Assembly: GCF_002292295.1 (NCBI RefSeq)
Contig: NZ_DBBS01000020.1
Span: forward strand, 118,806-182,805
Direction of reading: 5' to 3'
Source: Sphingomonas sp. UBA978
GTDB lineage: Bacteria > Pseudomonadota > Alphaproteobacteria > Sphingomonadales > Sphingomonadaceae
DNA length: 64,000 nucleotides
Part shown: piece after piece, positions 27,697-36,928 of the stretch
Numbering within the stretch: position 1 is the stretch's first letter
How the letters are laid out: every line of letters begins with the position of its first letter
Program-made: the position numbers and the translations under genes
Notes under the pieces: generated by a model
What the model saw: only the letters and a program-made list of their open reading frames with translations
Told to the model about the DNA's origin: nothing
Databases searched by the model: none

Positions 27697-27713
27697 GCCG
27701 GTTAGGCTGGGCC

Positions 27714-28601
27714 ATGTTCGAACTCAGCCAGCTCCGCTGCTTCGTCGCCGCCGCCGAGGAACTCCACTTCGGCCGCGCGGCGCAGCGGCTCAACATGACG
27801 CAATCGCCGCTCAGCCGGCAGATCCAGCTGCTCGAGCGCATCCTCGACGTCACCCTGCTCGAACGCACCAGCCGCAACGTCGCGCTGACCCCGGCGGGGC
27901 GCGTGTTCCTGATCGAGGCGCGGCGGATCGTCCGTCTGGCGGAAAGCGCGCAGCTGTCCGCGCGGCGCGTGGCGAAGGGCGATGCTGGCAAGGTCGCGAT
28001 CGGCTTCACCGCGGTGTCGGGCTACAATCTCGTGCCGCAGATCGTCGCGCAGGCGCGCGCGGCGCTGCCCAACATCGACCTCGAACTGCGCGAGATGGTG
28101 ACGACCGATCAGGTCGATGCGTTGCTCACCGGGCTGATCGACATCGGCTTCGTCCGGCCGCCGCTCGCCCGGCAGGAATTCGACACCGCTCTGGTGCTGC
28201 ACGAACCTCTGGTGGTGGCGCTGCCCGCCGGCGATCCGCGTCAGGCGAAATCGGTGCTGGAGCCAGCGGATTTCGACGGACAGCCGCTCATCATGTACGC
28301 GCGGCAAGGCGCGGGCTATTTCCATGACATGCTGATCCGGCTGTTCGACGAGGCCGGGGTCAACCCGCATTACGTCCAGCACGTGACGCAGATCCATTCG
28401 ATGCTCGGCCTCGTCCACGCCGGGCTGGCGGCGGCGATCGTGCCGGAATCGGCATCGGGGCTGCACCTGATGGACGTCCAGTATCGCCGCTTCGCGACCG
28501 AGCCGGAGCGGCCAGTCGAGCTGTTCATGGCGTGGCGGCGCGACAACCATAACCCGGCGCTCGCACCGATGCGGCGGCTGTGTGCGGAGACGGCGGGATG
28601 A
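27714..28601 (+). CDS. LysR family transcriptional regulator
   Basis: A 295-residue LysR-type regulator. The winged helix-turn-helix is at residues 1-60 ('LRCFVAAAEELHFGRAAQRL', 'QSPLSRQIQLLE'), followed by the effector-binding domain with the usual two alpha/beta lobes ('KVAIGFTAVSGYNLVPQIV', 'LVHAGLAAAIVPES'). It starts 17 bp after kdgD on the same strand and its stop overlaps the carboxylesterase start (ATGA). It is likely to control the kdgD-esterase genes or the divergent-facing transporter, with a sugar acid as effector; this is inference from position. No target site was identified. Confidence 0.9.
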   Translation: MFELSQLRCFVAAAEELHFGRAAQRLNMTQSPLSRQIQLLERILDVTLLERTSRNVALTPAGRVFLIEARRIVRLAESAQLSARRVAKGDAGKVAIGFTAVSGYNLVPQIVAQARAALPNIDLELREMVTTDQVDALLTGLIDIGFVRPPLARQEFDTALVLHEPLVVALPAGDPRQAKSVLEPADFDGQPLIMYARQGAGYFHDMLIRLFDEAGVNPHYVQHVTQIHSMLGLVHAGLAAAIVPESASGLHLMDVQYRRFATEPERPVELFMAWRRDNHNPALAPMRRLCAETAG

Positions 28602-30142
28602 CGATCGATCGGCGTGCGGTTCTGGCCGGGATGGCGGTGCTGCCCGCGGCGGCGGGCGCGCGCGGCGCCGATCCGGTCGCGACGACGCGCTACGGCCGGG
28701 TGCGGGGGCTGCGCGAGGACGGCGTGCTGGTGTTCCGCGGCATCCGCTACGGCGCCGACACCGCGCCCCGCCGCTTTCGCCGCGCCGAGCCGCCGCAGCC
28801 ATGGACCGGCTTGGCGGATGCGACCCGCTACGGGCCTGCTTCGCCGCAGACCAGGGCGGAGGAGCCGACGTCGGAGGATTGCCTGTTCCTTAACGTCTGG
28901 ACGCCTGCGCTCGATGCCGGGCGGCGGCCGGTGATGGTCTATCTGCACGGCGGCGCGCATGCGCACGGGTCCGGTTCCGATCCGCTCTACGACGGCAAGC
29001 GGCTGGTGCGGCGCGGCGACGTGGTGGTGGTGACGCTCAACCACCGGCTGGCGGGGCTCGGCTACGCCTATCTCGCGCAGGCGGGCGGGCCGGCGGAGAG
29101 CGGCAACGTCGGCAGCCTCGACATCATCCTCGCGCTGCAATGGGTGCGCGACACGATCGCGGCATTCGGCGGCGATCCGGGACGGGTGATGATCTTCGGC
29201 CAGTCCGGCGGCGGCGCCAAGGTGGTGACGCTGATGGCGATGCCGGAGGCGCGCGCCCTGTTCCACGCCGCCGCGACGATGAGCGGCCAGCACGTCACCG
29301 CCGCCGGCCCCAACCACGCGACGGCGCGGGCAAAAGCATGGATGGCGAAGGCCGGCGCGCGCGATGCGGCGGAGCTGGCGACGCTGCCCGTCGAGCAGCT
29401 GGTCGCGGCGATGGCGATGACCGATCCGCTGGAGGGGAAGGGGGAGATCAGCTTCACCTCGACGCTCGACCACAGCATCCTGCGACGCCACCCCTTCTAC
29501 CCCGACGCCCCACGCGAGGCGGCGCACATCCCGCTCGTCATCGGCAACACGCATGACGAAACCGGCCTGTGGATCGAGGCGATGCTGAAGCGCGGCGACA
29601 CGACATGGGCGAACCTGCCTGAGCGGTTGCTGTCGCAGATGACGCGCGACGTCGGCGTCGACCACGTCATCGCGCGCTATCGCCAATTGTATCCGCAGCG
29701 GACGCCGGGGCAGATCCTGCTGGCCGCATCGACCGCGGGGCGGTCATGGCCCGGGCATCTGATCCAGGTGGAAGAGCGCGCGAAAATCCATGCGCCGACG
29801 TGGATGTACCAGCTCGACTTTCCCGCGCCGGAGGCGGGCGGGGTGCTCGGCGCCTTCCATTCGCTCGACATCGGGCTGGTGTTCGACAACACCGCGGTGC
29901 CGAACGCACGGACCGGCAACGATGCCGGGGCGCAGCGGCTCGCCGGGCAGATGGCGGATGCGTTCATCCGGCTCGCACGCACTGGCGATCCTAATGGCGC
30001 GGGCCTGCCGGCATGGCCGCAGTACGATCTCGCGCGGCGGCGGACGATGATCTTCGACCGGCAGGTGCGCGTGGAGGACGATCCGCGCCGCGAAGAACGG
30101 CTGCTGTTCGCGGTGGCGCCCTATATCAAGCCGGGCGGCTGA
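28598..30142 (+). CDS. Type B carboxylesterase, exported (Tat-like signal)
   Basis: A 514-residue alpha/beta-hydrolase of the COesterase family. The N-terminus 'MTIDRRAVLAGMAVLPAAAG' has an R-R pair and hydrophobic stretch typical of Tat export. Family marks are 'EDCLFLNVW' (93-101), the oxyanion loop 'YLHGGAHAHG', the nucleophile Ser203 in 'FGQSGGG' and the His loop 'FHSLDIGLVFDN'. It hydrolyses carboxylic esters; in this setting it may remove aromatic or acyl groups from plant polysaccharide. ATG 28598 overlaps the LysR stop. The 3' end faces the minus-strand gene at 30238 with a strong inverted repeat between. Confidence 0.87.
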   Translation: MTIDRRAVLAGMAVLPAAAGARGADPVATTRYGRVRGLREDGVLVFRGIRYGADTAPRRFRRAEPPQPWTGLADATRYGPASPQTRAEEPTSEDCLFLNVWTPALDAGRRPVMVYLHGGAHAHGSGSDPLYDGKRLVRRGDVVVVTLNHRLAGLGYAYLAQAGGPAESGNVGSLDIILALQWVRDTIAAFGGDPGRVMIFGQSGGGAKVVTLMAMPEARALFHAAATMSGQHVTAAGPNHATARAKAWMAKAGARDAAELATLPVEQLVAAMAMTDPLEGKGEISFTSTLDHSILRRHPFYPDAPREAAHIPLVIGNTHDETGLWIEAMLKRGDTTWANLPERLLSQMTRDVGVDHVIARYRQLYPQRTPGQILLAASTAGRSWPGHLIQVEERAKIHAPTWMYQLDFPAPEAGGVLGAFHSLDIGLVFDNTAVPNARTGNDAGAQRLAGQMADAFIRLARTGDPNGAGLPAWPQYDLARRRTMIFDRQVRVEDDPRREERLLFAVAPYIKPGG

Positions 30143-30148
30143 CACGTC

Positions 30149-30225
30149 CGTCATTGCGAGCGTAGCGAAGCGATCCAGAGCGTCTTGGTTCGGCTCTGGA
30201 TTGCTTCGCTGCGCTCGCAATGACG
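30149..30225. repeat. REP-like palindrome between convergent genes
   Basis: Two 33-nt arms (30149-30181 and 30193-30225) beginning CGTCATTGCGAGCG pair fully in RNA if two G-U pairs are allowed, with an 11-nt loop. The arm sequence is the kind of dispersed repeat frequent in sphingomonads. Lying between convergent stops it can act as a bidirectional terminator. Confidence 0.85.
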
Positions 30226-30237
30226 AGGGAGAACTGC

Positions 30238-32064
30238 CTAGCGATCCCAGGGAAAGGCCAGCGTCGGCCGGTTGGCGTAGCGCGTCATCGCCAGCGTCAG
30301 CCGCGCGCCGCATCCCGACTCCAGCCGCACGGTAAATTCCCGGCCGCCGACATCCCGCGCGACGCCGTCCACCGTCACCGCATCGATCCGATGCTCGGCA
30401 TAGCTCCCACCCTGCACCGTCACCGTCCGCGCGACGCGACCGGTGTTGACCAGCGTCACCTCGGTCGACCGGTCGCCGAGCGCATGGACCAGCGCCGCGA
30501 CATCCTCCGGCACACCCGCGCGCCGTCGCTCCGCGTCGAAATAGCGCAGCCGGCAGTGGAGCGGCACGCCTCCCTGCGGCGGGCTGGTCGGCGACCATGG
30601 CGGGCGGGCGATGTGCATGCCGCCGGTCATCGTCTGGATGAGCGCGGTCGCGCTCGCCGGATTGATGTCGATCGTCCAGTCGGCCAGCCGTTCCATCCGC
30701 GTCGTGCGATCCGCCTGCCGCTTCGCCACCCGCGCGGCCACACGCGCGAGGTCGGCGGCCAGCGCCTGCTCGGCATAGCCCGCGTTGCGGCCGTGGAGGA
30801 AGGCGATCCACGGATGGTCGCCCGCTGCCGCCAGATCGGCGGGGTCCTGCGTTGCATACCAGATCTCGAACCCGCCCGTGCGGTACGGGCCGGGCTTCCA
30901 CCCGTACCAGCCGTCGGCGCCATACATGGTCGGCGCCGCCATCGCGCCGTCGATCCGCTTCGACGCGGCATTGATCCGCGCCGATTGCCGCCGCCAGAGG
31001 TGGATATACTCCCGGTCGCCGGTCAGCAGCAGGCCGTTGTAGAAAGCGGTGATCGATCGCGGCACGCGGTTGCGGTTCTCGCGCTTGCCGGTCTGCGGCA
31101 CCCTGGGCGAGAAGCCCCAGCCATAGACGCCACTCCACCAGTTCTTGCCGACCTTGCCGTCGAGGCCGACATGGCTCGGCACGATATCGCCATTGGCCCG
31201 TGCCCGCTCCATCCATGCGTCGAGATAGTCGAGCGCCCAGCCGCGGAACCGCTCGCCCGCACCCAGCGCATAGGCGTTGAGGCCCAGCGTGGTCGCCTGC
31301 AGGTTCAGCGGATTGTCGCCGACCACGTCGCCATATTCGTCGTAATGGCTGAGGGTCTGCGCGTAATTCTGCTCGCCATGCTCCATGTGGAACGCGCTGG
31401 TGTCGAACGGATCGCCGGTCCAGTCGAGCGGCGTCGCCTGTCGCAGCATCGGCCCGCGGCTGCCGTTCAGGACGCTGCGGATCACCCGTGCGTGCGGATC
31501 GTAGTTGGTTACGGACTGGTCCCGGCCGGTGTAGAAATCGGCATAGCGGCGGGTGCGCGCGATCAGCTTTGCATCACGCGGCGCGCTCAGCCCCATGACG
31601 TTGAAGCTCGTCAGCCCCTCGCTGTTGTGCTGCCAGTCCATCTGCACCGGAAACTCGCGATAATACATGCCGGCTCGCGCGATCGGCACCTCGACCGTGC
31701 GCGCTGCGGTATATTGCCGCAGGTGCCCCTCCCAGAAGCGCTGCGCCAGCGTCAGCAGGCGGTCCGGCGCGCCCAGCGCATGCAGCGTCACCCAGTCGTT
31801 GGTCGCCTCCGCCGCATCGTCCGGCCCGTCGTTCGCGCCCCAGCGTTCGAACACCTGCAAGGCGTCGCCCGGCCCGACATATTTCGCGAAGAACGCCTCG
31901 CACGCCGCGGCATTGGCGGCGAGCAGCTGGCGTTGCAGCAGCGCCCAGCGCGGCGCGGCCATCGGCGTGGCGATCCGCAGCGGCGGCGCCTTCCCCCGGG
32001 CCGCGGCGGGCAGCAAAGTCAGCGCTGCCCCGGCGGTCAGCAGCGCGCGGCGATCGAGCGTCAT
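30238..32064 (-). CDS. Unknown exported protein, Tat-like signal, possible glycan lyase/hydrolase
   Basis: A 608-residue protein I cannot place in a named family. It begins 'MTLDRRALLTAGAALTLLPAA', a Tat-like signal peptide. The body is rich in W, Y and H with blocks such as 'FPVQMDWQHNSEG', 'HMEHGEQNYAQTL', 'NWWSGVYGWGFSP' and 'MYGADGWYGWKPGPY', which look like the aromatic helical repeats of (alpha/alpha) toroid polysaccharide lyases or hydrolases; the last 100 residues are beta-rich. Its ATG overlaps the stop of the GudP-like MFS gene (ATGA), so the two are translated together. A role in breaking down a uronic-acid polymer whose product enters by the carrier is a guess. The reading frame stays open upstream to 33693, but that part lies opposite the MFS gene. 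Confidence 0.7.
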   Translation of the reverse strand: MTLDRRALLTAGAALTLLPAAARGKAPPLRIATPMAAPRWALLQRQLLAANAAACEAFFAKYVGPGDALQVFERWGANDGPDDAAEATNDWVTLHALGAPDRLLTLAQRFWEGHLRQYTAARTVEVPIARAGMYYREFPVQMDWQHNSEGLTSFNVMGLSAPRDAKLIARTRRYADFYTGRDQSVTNYDPHARVIRSVLNGSRGPMLRQATPLDWTGDPFDTSAFHMEHGEQNYAQTLSHYDEYGDVVGDNPLNLQATTLGLNAYALGAGERFRGWALDYLDAWMERARANGDIVPSHVGLDGKVGKNWWSGVYGWGFSPRVPQTGKRENRNRVPRSITAFYNGLLLTGDREYIHLWRRQSARINAASKRIDGAMAAPTMYGADGWYGWKPGPYRTGGFEIWYATQDPADLAAAGDHPWIAFLHGRNAGYAEQALAADLARVAARVAKRQADRTTRMERLADWTIDINPASATALIQTMTGGMHIARPPWSPTSPPQGGVPLHCRLRYFDAERRRAGVPEDVAALVHALGDRSTEVTLVNTGRVARTVTVQGGSYAEHRIDAVTVDGVARDVGGREFTVRLESGCGARLTLAMTRYANRPTLAFPWDR

Positions 32065-33404
32065 GCCGGCAGCTCCAGCCGGCGGATCGGCCCGACGATG
32101 ACGAGGAAGGCAAAGATCGTCAGCAGGCAATGCGCGCCGACGAACACCAGCGCCCAGTCGAACGACCCGGTCGCGCCGACGATGAAGCCGACGACGATCG
32201 GCGTGACGATCCCGGCGATGTTGCCGAACATGTTGAACACGCCGCCCGACAGGCCGGCGAGCTGCTTCGGCGCGACGTCCGCCATCACCGCCCAGCCGAG
32301 CGAGGCGACGCCCTTGCCGAAGAAGGCGACCGCCATCAGCACGATGACCAGCCATTCCGCCTCCACCCAGACGCAGGCGATGATCGCGGTGGCGAGCAGC
32401 ATGCCCGCGACCAATGGCCCCTTGCGGGCGAGGTCGATGTTGCCGGTCCGCTTCAGGATCGCATCCGATGCGAACCCGCCGACGAGGCCGCCGACGAAGC
32501 CGCACATCGCCGGCGCGGCGGCGGCGAACCCCGCCTCCATGATGTTGAGGCCGCGTTCCTTGACCAGATAGATCGGGAACCAGGTCACGAAGAAATAGGT
32601 CAGCACGTTGATGCAATATTGGCCGAGATAGATGCCCAGCATCATCCGGTTGGCGAGCAGCCGCCGCACGTTGGGCCAGGTGAAGCTGCGCGTCGTCGTC
32701 TTCGCCTCTTCCATCCGGATCAGCCCGCCGCCGGCCTCGATATGGTCGAGTTCGGCCTGGTTGATCGAGGGATGCCGCACGGGCGAGTGGATGTAGCGCA
32801 CGAACGCGAGCGCGGCGAGGATGCCGAGCAGCCCCATCGCCCAGAACACCGATCGCCAGCCGAAGCTGTGCGCCAGCCAGCCCATCAGCGGTGCGAAGGC
32901 GACCAGCGAGAAATATTGCGCGCTGTTGAAGATCGCCGAGGCGGTGCCGCGCTCCGGCCCGGGAAACCATGCCGCGACCAGCCGGGCGTTGCCGGGGAAG
33001 GACGGCGCCTCGGCAAGGCCGACGAGGAAGCGCAGCACGAACAGCGTCGCCACCGCGGAGATGATCGGAAACCAGCCGACGAAGCCCTGCATCGCGGTCA
33101 TCAGCGACCACAATGCGATCGCGCCGGCATAGATGCGCTTGGTGCCGAACCGGTCGAGCAGCGCGCCGCCGGGGATCTGCGCGAGCACATAGGCCCAGGC
33201 GAAGGCGGAGAGGATGAAGCCGGTCTGCACCGGCGACAGGCCCAGTTCGCCCGACGCCTGCGTGCCGGCGATCGAGAAGGTCGCGCGGTCGGCATAGTTG
33301 ATCGAGGTGATGAGGAAGATCAGCGCGATGATCCGGTAGCGCACCCGCGTCGGGCGTTGCCCGGTCGCGGGGCTGGCGTCGGCCTTGATGGCGGCGGCGG
33401 TCAT
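32061..33404 (-). CDS. MFS transporter, glucarate/hexuronate type (GudP/ExuT-like)
   Basis: A 447-residue inner-membrane permease of the anion:cation symporter branch of the MFS. 'SINYADRATFSIAG' after helix 1 and 'LSPVQTGFILSAFAWAYVL' are the characteristic opening of GudP, GarP and ExuT; 'IPGGALLDRFGTKR' is the loop 2-3 signature and 'VASLGWAVMADVAPKQLAG' is also shared. It should import a sugar acid such as glucarate, galactarate or a hexuronate. ATG 33404 has AGGAG about 8 bp upstream; the frame extends 8 codons further without support. It is coupled to the unknown Tat-type protein. KdgD nearby consumes the glucarate-derived intermediate. Confidence 0.87.
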   Translation of the reverse strand: MTAAAIKADASPATGQRPTRVRYRIIALIFLITSINYADRATFSIAGTQASGELGLSPVQTGFILSAFAWAYVLAQIPGGALLDRFGTKRIYAGAIALWSLMTAMQGFVGWFPIISAVATLFVLRFLVGLAEAPSFPGNARLVAAWFPGPERGTASAIFNSAQYFSLVAFAPLMGWLAHSFGWRSVFWAMGLLGILAALAFVRYIHSPVRHPSINQAELDHIEAGGGLIRMEEAKTTTRSFTWPNVRRLLANRMMLGIYLGQYCINVLTYFFVTWFPIYLVKERGLNIMEAGFAAAAPAMCGFVGGLVGGFASDAILKRTGNIDLARKGPLVAGMLLATAIIACVWVEAEWLVIVLMAVAFFGKGVASLGWAVMADVAPKQLAGLSGGVFNMFGNIAGIVTPIVVGFIVGATGSFDWALVFVGAHCLLTIFAFLVIVGPIRRLELPA

Positions 33405-33793
33405 CGGGCACTCTCCTGTGCGGTGCATGCTCCCGTCTTGTCGCGGGTCGGGCCGACGCTAGCGAGGGCGGGGGGCAGGGTCCAAGTCGAAAAGCGGGAT
33501 GATCGAGCCAGTTCGTGGCTGGATGTCCGCCCACCGGCCCCGTTCCCCCGTCAGTTCCGCGCAGGCGGGAATCCAGACTGGCTGGTGGTCGGGGTCTATC
33601 CGATGGCAGCGTTTCCGGATCCCCGCCTGCACGCGGATGACGAAGGGGGTAAGGCGATGGTCCGCCACCCATGCACGACCCGCAACGATCCATGCCGTTT
33701 TCAGGTTGGCTTTGCGCGTGCCCGCGGCGCTACCCCAGCCTGACAGAACCGACCCCGGATACGGCAAGGTCGGACATATTAGTGAGGGGATCG
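33405..33793. other. Divergent intergenic region, MFS carrier / TBDR
   Basis: About 390 bp with promoters in both directions expected. It contains a degenerate inverted repeat (33550-33641) and, next to ATG 33794, GAGGGGATCG as a ribosome site. The plus-strand frame open from 33671 has no family similarity before the TBDR signal peptide. The GACATCGATGTC operator is not present here. Confidence 0.55.
33550..33641. repeat. Degenerate dispersed inverted repeat
   Basis: TTCCGCGCAGGCGGGAATCC near 33555 is matched on the other strand by the right arm ending near 33641 (GGATCCCCGCCTGCACGCGG, 33618-33637). The arms differ by a 2-base insertion and one substitution. The sequence resembles the 'CGTCATTCCCGCGAAGGCGGGAA' type intergenic repeats of alphaproteobacteria. 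Confidence 0.65.
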
Positions 33794-36703
33794 ATGATGG
33801 GCATGTCCGGCATCCGTGGACTGAAGATCGCGCTGGGGCTGACCACGGCGGCGATCGGCCTCTCCGTGGCACCCGCCTTCGCGCAGAAGGCGCCCGAGAC
33901 GAATGCGGAAAAGGCCGCCCGCGCGCCGGGCAACCAGCAGGACACCGACGCACCGCCGGCCTCGCCCGCGGTCGCGCCCGTGGCCCAGGTCGCCGACGCG
34001 CCGCAGCTCGACGACGGCGCGCAGGACATCGTCGTCACCGGTTTCCGCGAGAGCCTGAGCAGCGCGATCAACATCAAGCGCAACCAGACCGCGACCGTCG
34101 ACGTCATCAAGGCGGAGGACATCGCCGAATTCCCCGACCTCAACCTCGCCGAATCGCTGCAGCGCATTCCCGGCGTCGCGATCAGCCGGGTGAACGGCGA
34201 GGGCCGCAACATCTCGGTCCGCGGCCTCGGCCCCGATTACACCCGCGTCCGCATCAACGGCATGGAGGCGATCGGCACCACCGGCGGCACCGACAATTCG
34301 GGCGGCGTCAACCGCGGCCGCGGCTTCGACTTCAACATCTTCTCCTCCGACCTGTTCAACAGCCTCGCCGTCCGCAAGACCGCGACGGCGGACGTCGAGG
34401 AAGGCTCGCTCGGCGCGACCGTCGACCTCCAGACCTCGCGCCCGTTCGACTACAAAAAGCCGACCGCGGTGATCTCCGCGCAGGCGAGCTACAACGACCT
34501 GCGGCGCAAGGCGACGCCGCGCTTCTCGGGCCTCGTCACCACCTCGACGCCCGACGGCCGGTTCGGCGTGCTGATGTCGGTCGCGTACGAGGAGCGCAAG
34601 CTGCGCGAGGAGGGCGCCAATATCACGCGCTGGACCTATGGCGGGTTCAACGGCGGCTTCAACGCCGCCTCGACGCTGGCGGGCTATACGCTCGGCCAGA
34701 TCAACTACGGATCGACGGCGGCGCAGACCGATTACGCCGGGCAGGCGCTGTTCCATCCGCGCATCCCCGGCCTCGTCACCTATGAGATCGACCAGAAGCG
34801 GCTCGGTGCGGCGGGATCGGTGCAGTTCCAGCCGACCGATGCGACGCTGATCTCGCTCGACGGCCTCTATTCGCGCCTCGACGGCAGCCGCGCCGAATCG
34901 CAGATCCAGGCGATCAGCTTCAGCCGTTCGGGCACTGGCAAGCCGCAGACGATCATCCGGTCGGGCGTGGTCGATGCGAACCGCAACATCATCAGCGGCA
35001 CGTTCGACAATGTCGATGTCCGCTCGCAGAGCCGCTACGATATCCTGCGCACCGATTTCTACCAGGGCACCGCCAACCTCGAACAGAAGTTCGGCGATGC
35101 GGTGAAGTTCGTCGGCACCGTCGGCTATGCCAAGTCCGAATTCACCAACCCGACGCAGACCACGGTGACGATCGACGCGGTCAATTCGAACAACTTCTAC
35201 TACGACTTCTCCACCCGCTTCCCGACGATCCGCCCCGGGTTCGACGTCACCAGCGCGGCGAGCTACACCTTCACCAACGGCAACAGCGAGGTCCGCGTCC
35301 GGCCGCAGACGGTCGACAACAGCTTCAAGACCGCCAAGGGCTATCTGGAATGGACCGCCAGCCCGGTCATCAAGCTGAAGGCGGGCCTCGACTGGCGGGA
35401 GTTCCAATATTCCTCGACCGAAGGCCGCCGCAACGCGGGCGAGACGGTGGTGCAGACGCTGACCCCGGCGCAGCTCGCCGCCGCGACGACGCTGCACACC
35501 GATTTCGGCCGCGGCATCGACCTGCCCAGCGGCACGCCGACGTCGTGGCTGGTGCCGGACATCAACAAGTTCGCCGAGCTGTACGGCATCTACACCAACC
35601 CGCTCTACGCGGTCGGGCGGCTCGACAATGCGACCGCGCGCGGATCGTACATCACGGTGCGCGAGCGCGACACCGGCGCCTGGGGCATGACCGAATTCAA
35701 CCTCGCCGATGCGGGGGTGCCGCTGCGCGGCGATGCCGGCCTGCGCTACGTCCACACCAACCAGCTCTCGACCGGCTATGCGGGGCAGGGGACGTCGGTG
35801 AACCTCGTCACCGCCGAGCGCAGCTACAATCGCTGGCTGCCGTCCGCCAACCTCGTCTTCGACATCACCGACACGCTGCTGATCCGCGCCGGTGCGGCGA
35901 AAACGCTGGCGCGTGCCGGCATCGCCTCGCTGACGCCGGGCGGCAACCTCAACATCTCGGGCAGCAACCGCGGCTTCAGCTCGGGCAATCCGGATCTGAA
36001 GCCGACCGAATCGACCAATATCGACGCCAGCCTCGAATGGTATCCGACCAAGGGCGCGGTCTATGCGATCTCGGGCTTCCAGAAGGATATCGGTACCTTC
36101 GTCCAGTCGCTCAGCGTCAACGTGCCGTTCGCCGACCTCGGCCTGCCGGCATCGCTGCTGACCGGCAGCGCGGCGTCCCCGAACGACATCTTCACGGTGA
36201 CGCAGCCGGTCAATTCGAGCGGCGGCAAGCTGCGCGGGTTCGAGGTGAACGTGCAGCAGCCGCTCACCTTCCTGCCGGGCTTCCTGCGCGATTTCGGCGT
36301 GCTGGCGAACTATACGTTCGTGAAGTCGGACATCAAATATCTGCTGTCGGCGACCAGCACCGCGACCGTGACGCAGCCGCTGGTCGGCCTGTCGCGTCAC
36401 GCCGCCAATGCGACGGTCTATTACGAGACCAAGCGCTTCTCGATCCGCGGCTCGATCGCCTATCGCGACAAATATCTGACCGCGGTGCCGGGCACCGAGG
36501 GCAACAGCTACAACGGCACCAATTCGACCACCAACGTCGATGCGCAGGTCAGCTACAACATCACCGACGCGCTGAAGCTCAGCCTCGAGATGATCAACCT
36601 CACCGACCAGTTCAACGACCAGTATGTCGATGCCAGCAACCGCCTGAACGTCCTCACGCACAGCGGCCGGCAGTTCATCTTCGGCGCGCGCTACGCTTTC
36701 TGA
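33794..36703 (+). CDS. TonB-dependent receptor, probable sugar uptake
   Basis: A 969-residue outer-membrane receptor. The signal peptide ends near 'APAFAQK' (about residue 27). A Pro/Ala linker precedes the TonB box 'QDIVVTGFRESLSSA', the plug has 'AEDIAEFPDLNLAESLQRIPG', 'NISVRGLGPDYTRVRING' and 'RGFDFNIFSSDLF', and the barrel ends '...FGARYAF' with a terminal Phe. The 'FPDLNLAESLQR' plug type is shared by many sphingomonad and Xanthomonas carbohydrate receptors. ATG 33794 follows GAGGGG by a few bases (ATG 33797 also possible). It is divergent from the GudP-like carrier, which suggests a linked substrate such as a uronic-acid oligomer. Confidence 0.9.
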   Translation: MMGMSGIRGLKIALGLTTAAIGLSVAPAFAQKAPETNAEKAARAPGNQQDTDAPPASPAVAPVAQVADAPQLDDGAQDIVVTGFRESLSSAINIKRNQTATVDVIKAEDIAEFPDLNLAESLQRIPGVAISRVNGEGRNISVRGLGPDYTRVRINGMEAIGTTGGTDNSGGVNRGRGFDFNIFSSDLFNSLAVRKTATADVEEGSLGATVDLQTSRPFDYKKPTAVISAQASYNDLRRKATPRFSGLVTTSTPDGRFGVLMSVAYEERKLREEGANITRWTYGGFNGGFNAASTLAGYTLGQINYGSTAAQTDYAGQALFHPRIPGLVTYEIDQKRLGAAGSVQFQPTDATLISLDGLYSRLDGSRAESQIQAISFSRSGTGKPQTIIRSGVVDANRNIISGTFDNVDVRSQSRYDILRTDFYQGTANLEQKFGDAVKFVGTVGYAKSEFTNPTQTTVTIDAVNSNNFYYDFSTRFPTIRPGFDVTSAASYTFTNGNSEVRVRPQTVDNSFKTAKGYLEWTASPVIKLKAGLDWREFQYSSTEGRRNAGETVVQTLTPAQLAAATTLHTDFGRGIDLPSGTPTSWLVPDINKFAELYGIYTNPLYAVGRLDNATARGSYITVRERDTGAWGMTEFNLADAGVPLRGDAGLRYVHTNQLSTGYAGQGTSVNLVTAERSYNRWLPSANLVFDITDTLLIRAGAAKTLARAGIASLTPGGNLNISGSNRGFSSGNPDLKPTESTNIDASLEWYPTKGAVYAISGFQKDIGTFVQSLSVNVPFADLGLPASLLTGSAASPNDIFTVTQPVNSSGGKLRGFEVNVQQPLTFLPGFLRDFGVLANYTFVKSDIKYLLSATSTATVTQPLVGLSRHAANATVYYETKRFSIRGSIAYRDKYLTAVPGTEGNSYNGTNSTTNVDAQVSYNITDALKLSLEMINLTDQFNDQYVDASNRLNVLTHSGRQFIFGARYAF

Positions 36704-36721
36704 CGAGCGCGCGGGGCGCGG

Positions 36722-36928
36722 TCAGTCCTGACGGACGCCGCGTCCCGCGACGGTTTCATACGCCGACAGTTCGTCGCCGATCGCGACCTTCGCCGCCAGA
36801 TCGTCGGCGCGCGCCTGATCCTTCGCCGCTGCCTTCGCATCGTCGGGATGGCCGTCCGGATCGGCGGCGCCGACATTGGGGCTGGCGGGGACGTAGAGGA
36901 TGCGGTCGTCGGTCTTCGGGTCGGGCAT
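36722..36928 (-). CDS. Small hydrophilic protein nested in frame at the 3' end of cobA
   Basis: A 68-residue acidic, Ala/Asp-rich frame starting MPDPKTDDR, with 'ILYVPASPNVG' and 'VAIGDELSAYETVAG'. On the minus strand GAGAAGGAGA lies about 8 bases before ATG 36928, a near-ideal ribosome site that would make no sense inside a gene unless translation starts here. It shares frame and stop codon with cobA. I do not recognise the family. It is the last unit of the nitrate-assimilation operon. It could be made alone, as a CobA tail, or both. Confidence 0.55.
   Translation of the reverse strand: MPDPKTDDRILYVPASPNVGAADPDGHPDDAKAAAKDQARADDLAAKVAIGDELSAYETVAGRGVRQD

Noticed and set aside
32065..33693. 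Upstream extension of the unknown Tat-type protein frame
   Set aside because: The Tat-like signal peptide starts at 32064 and the extension lies out of frame over the MFS gene.
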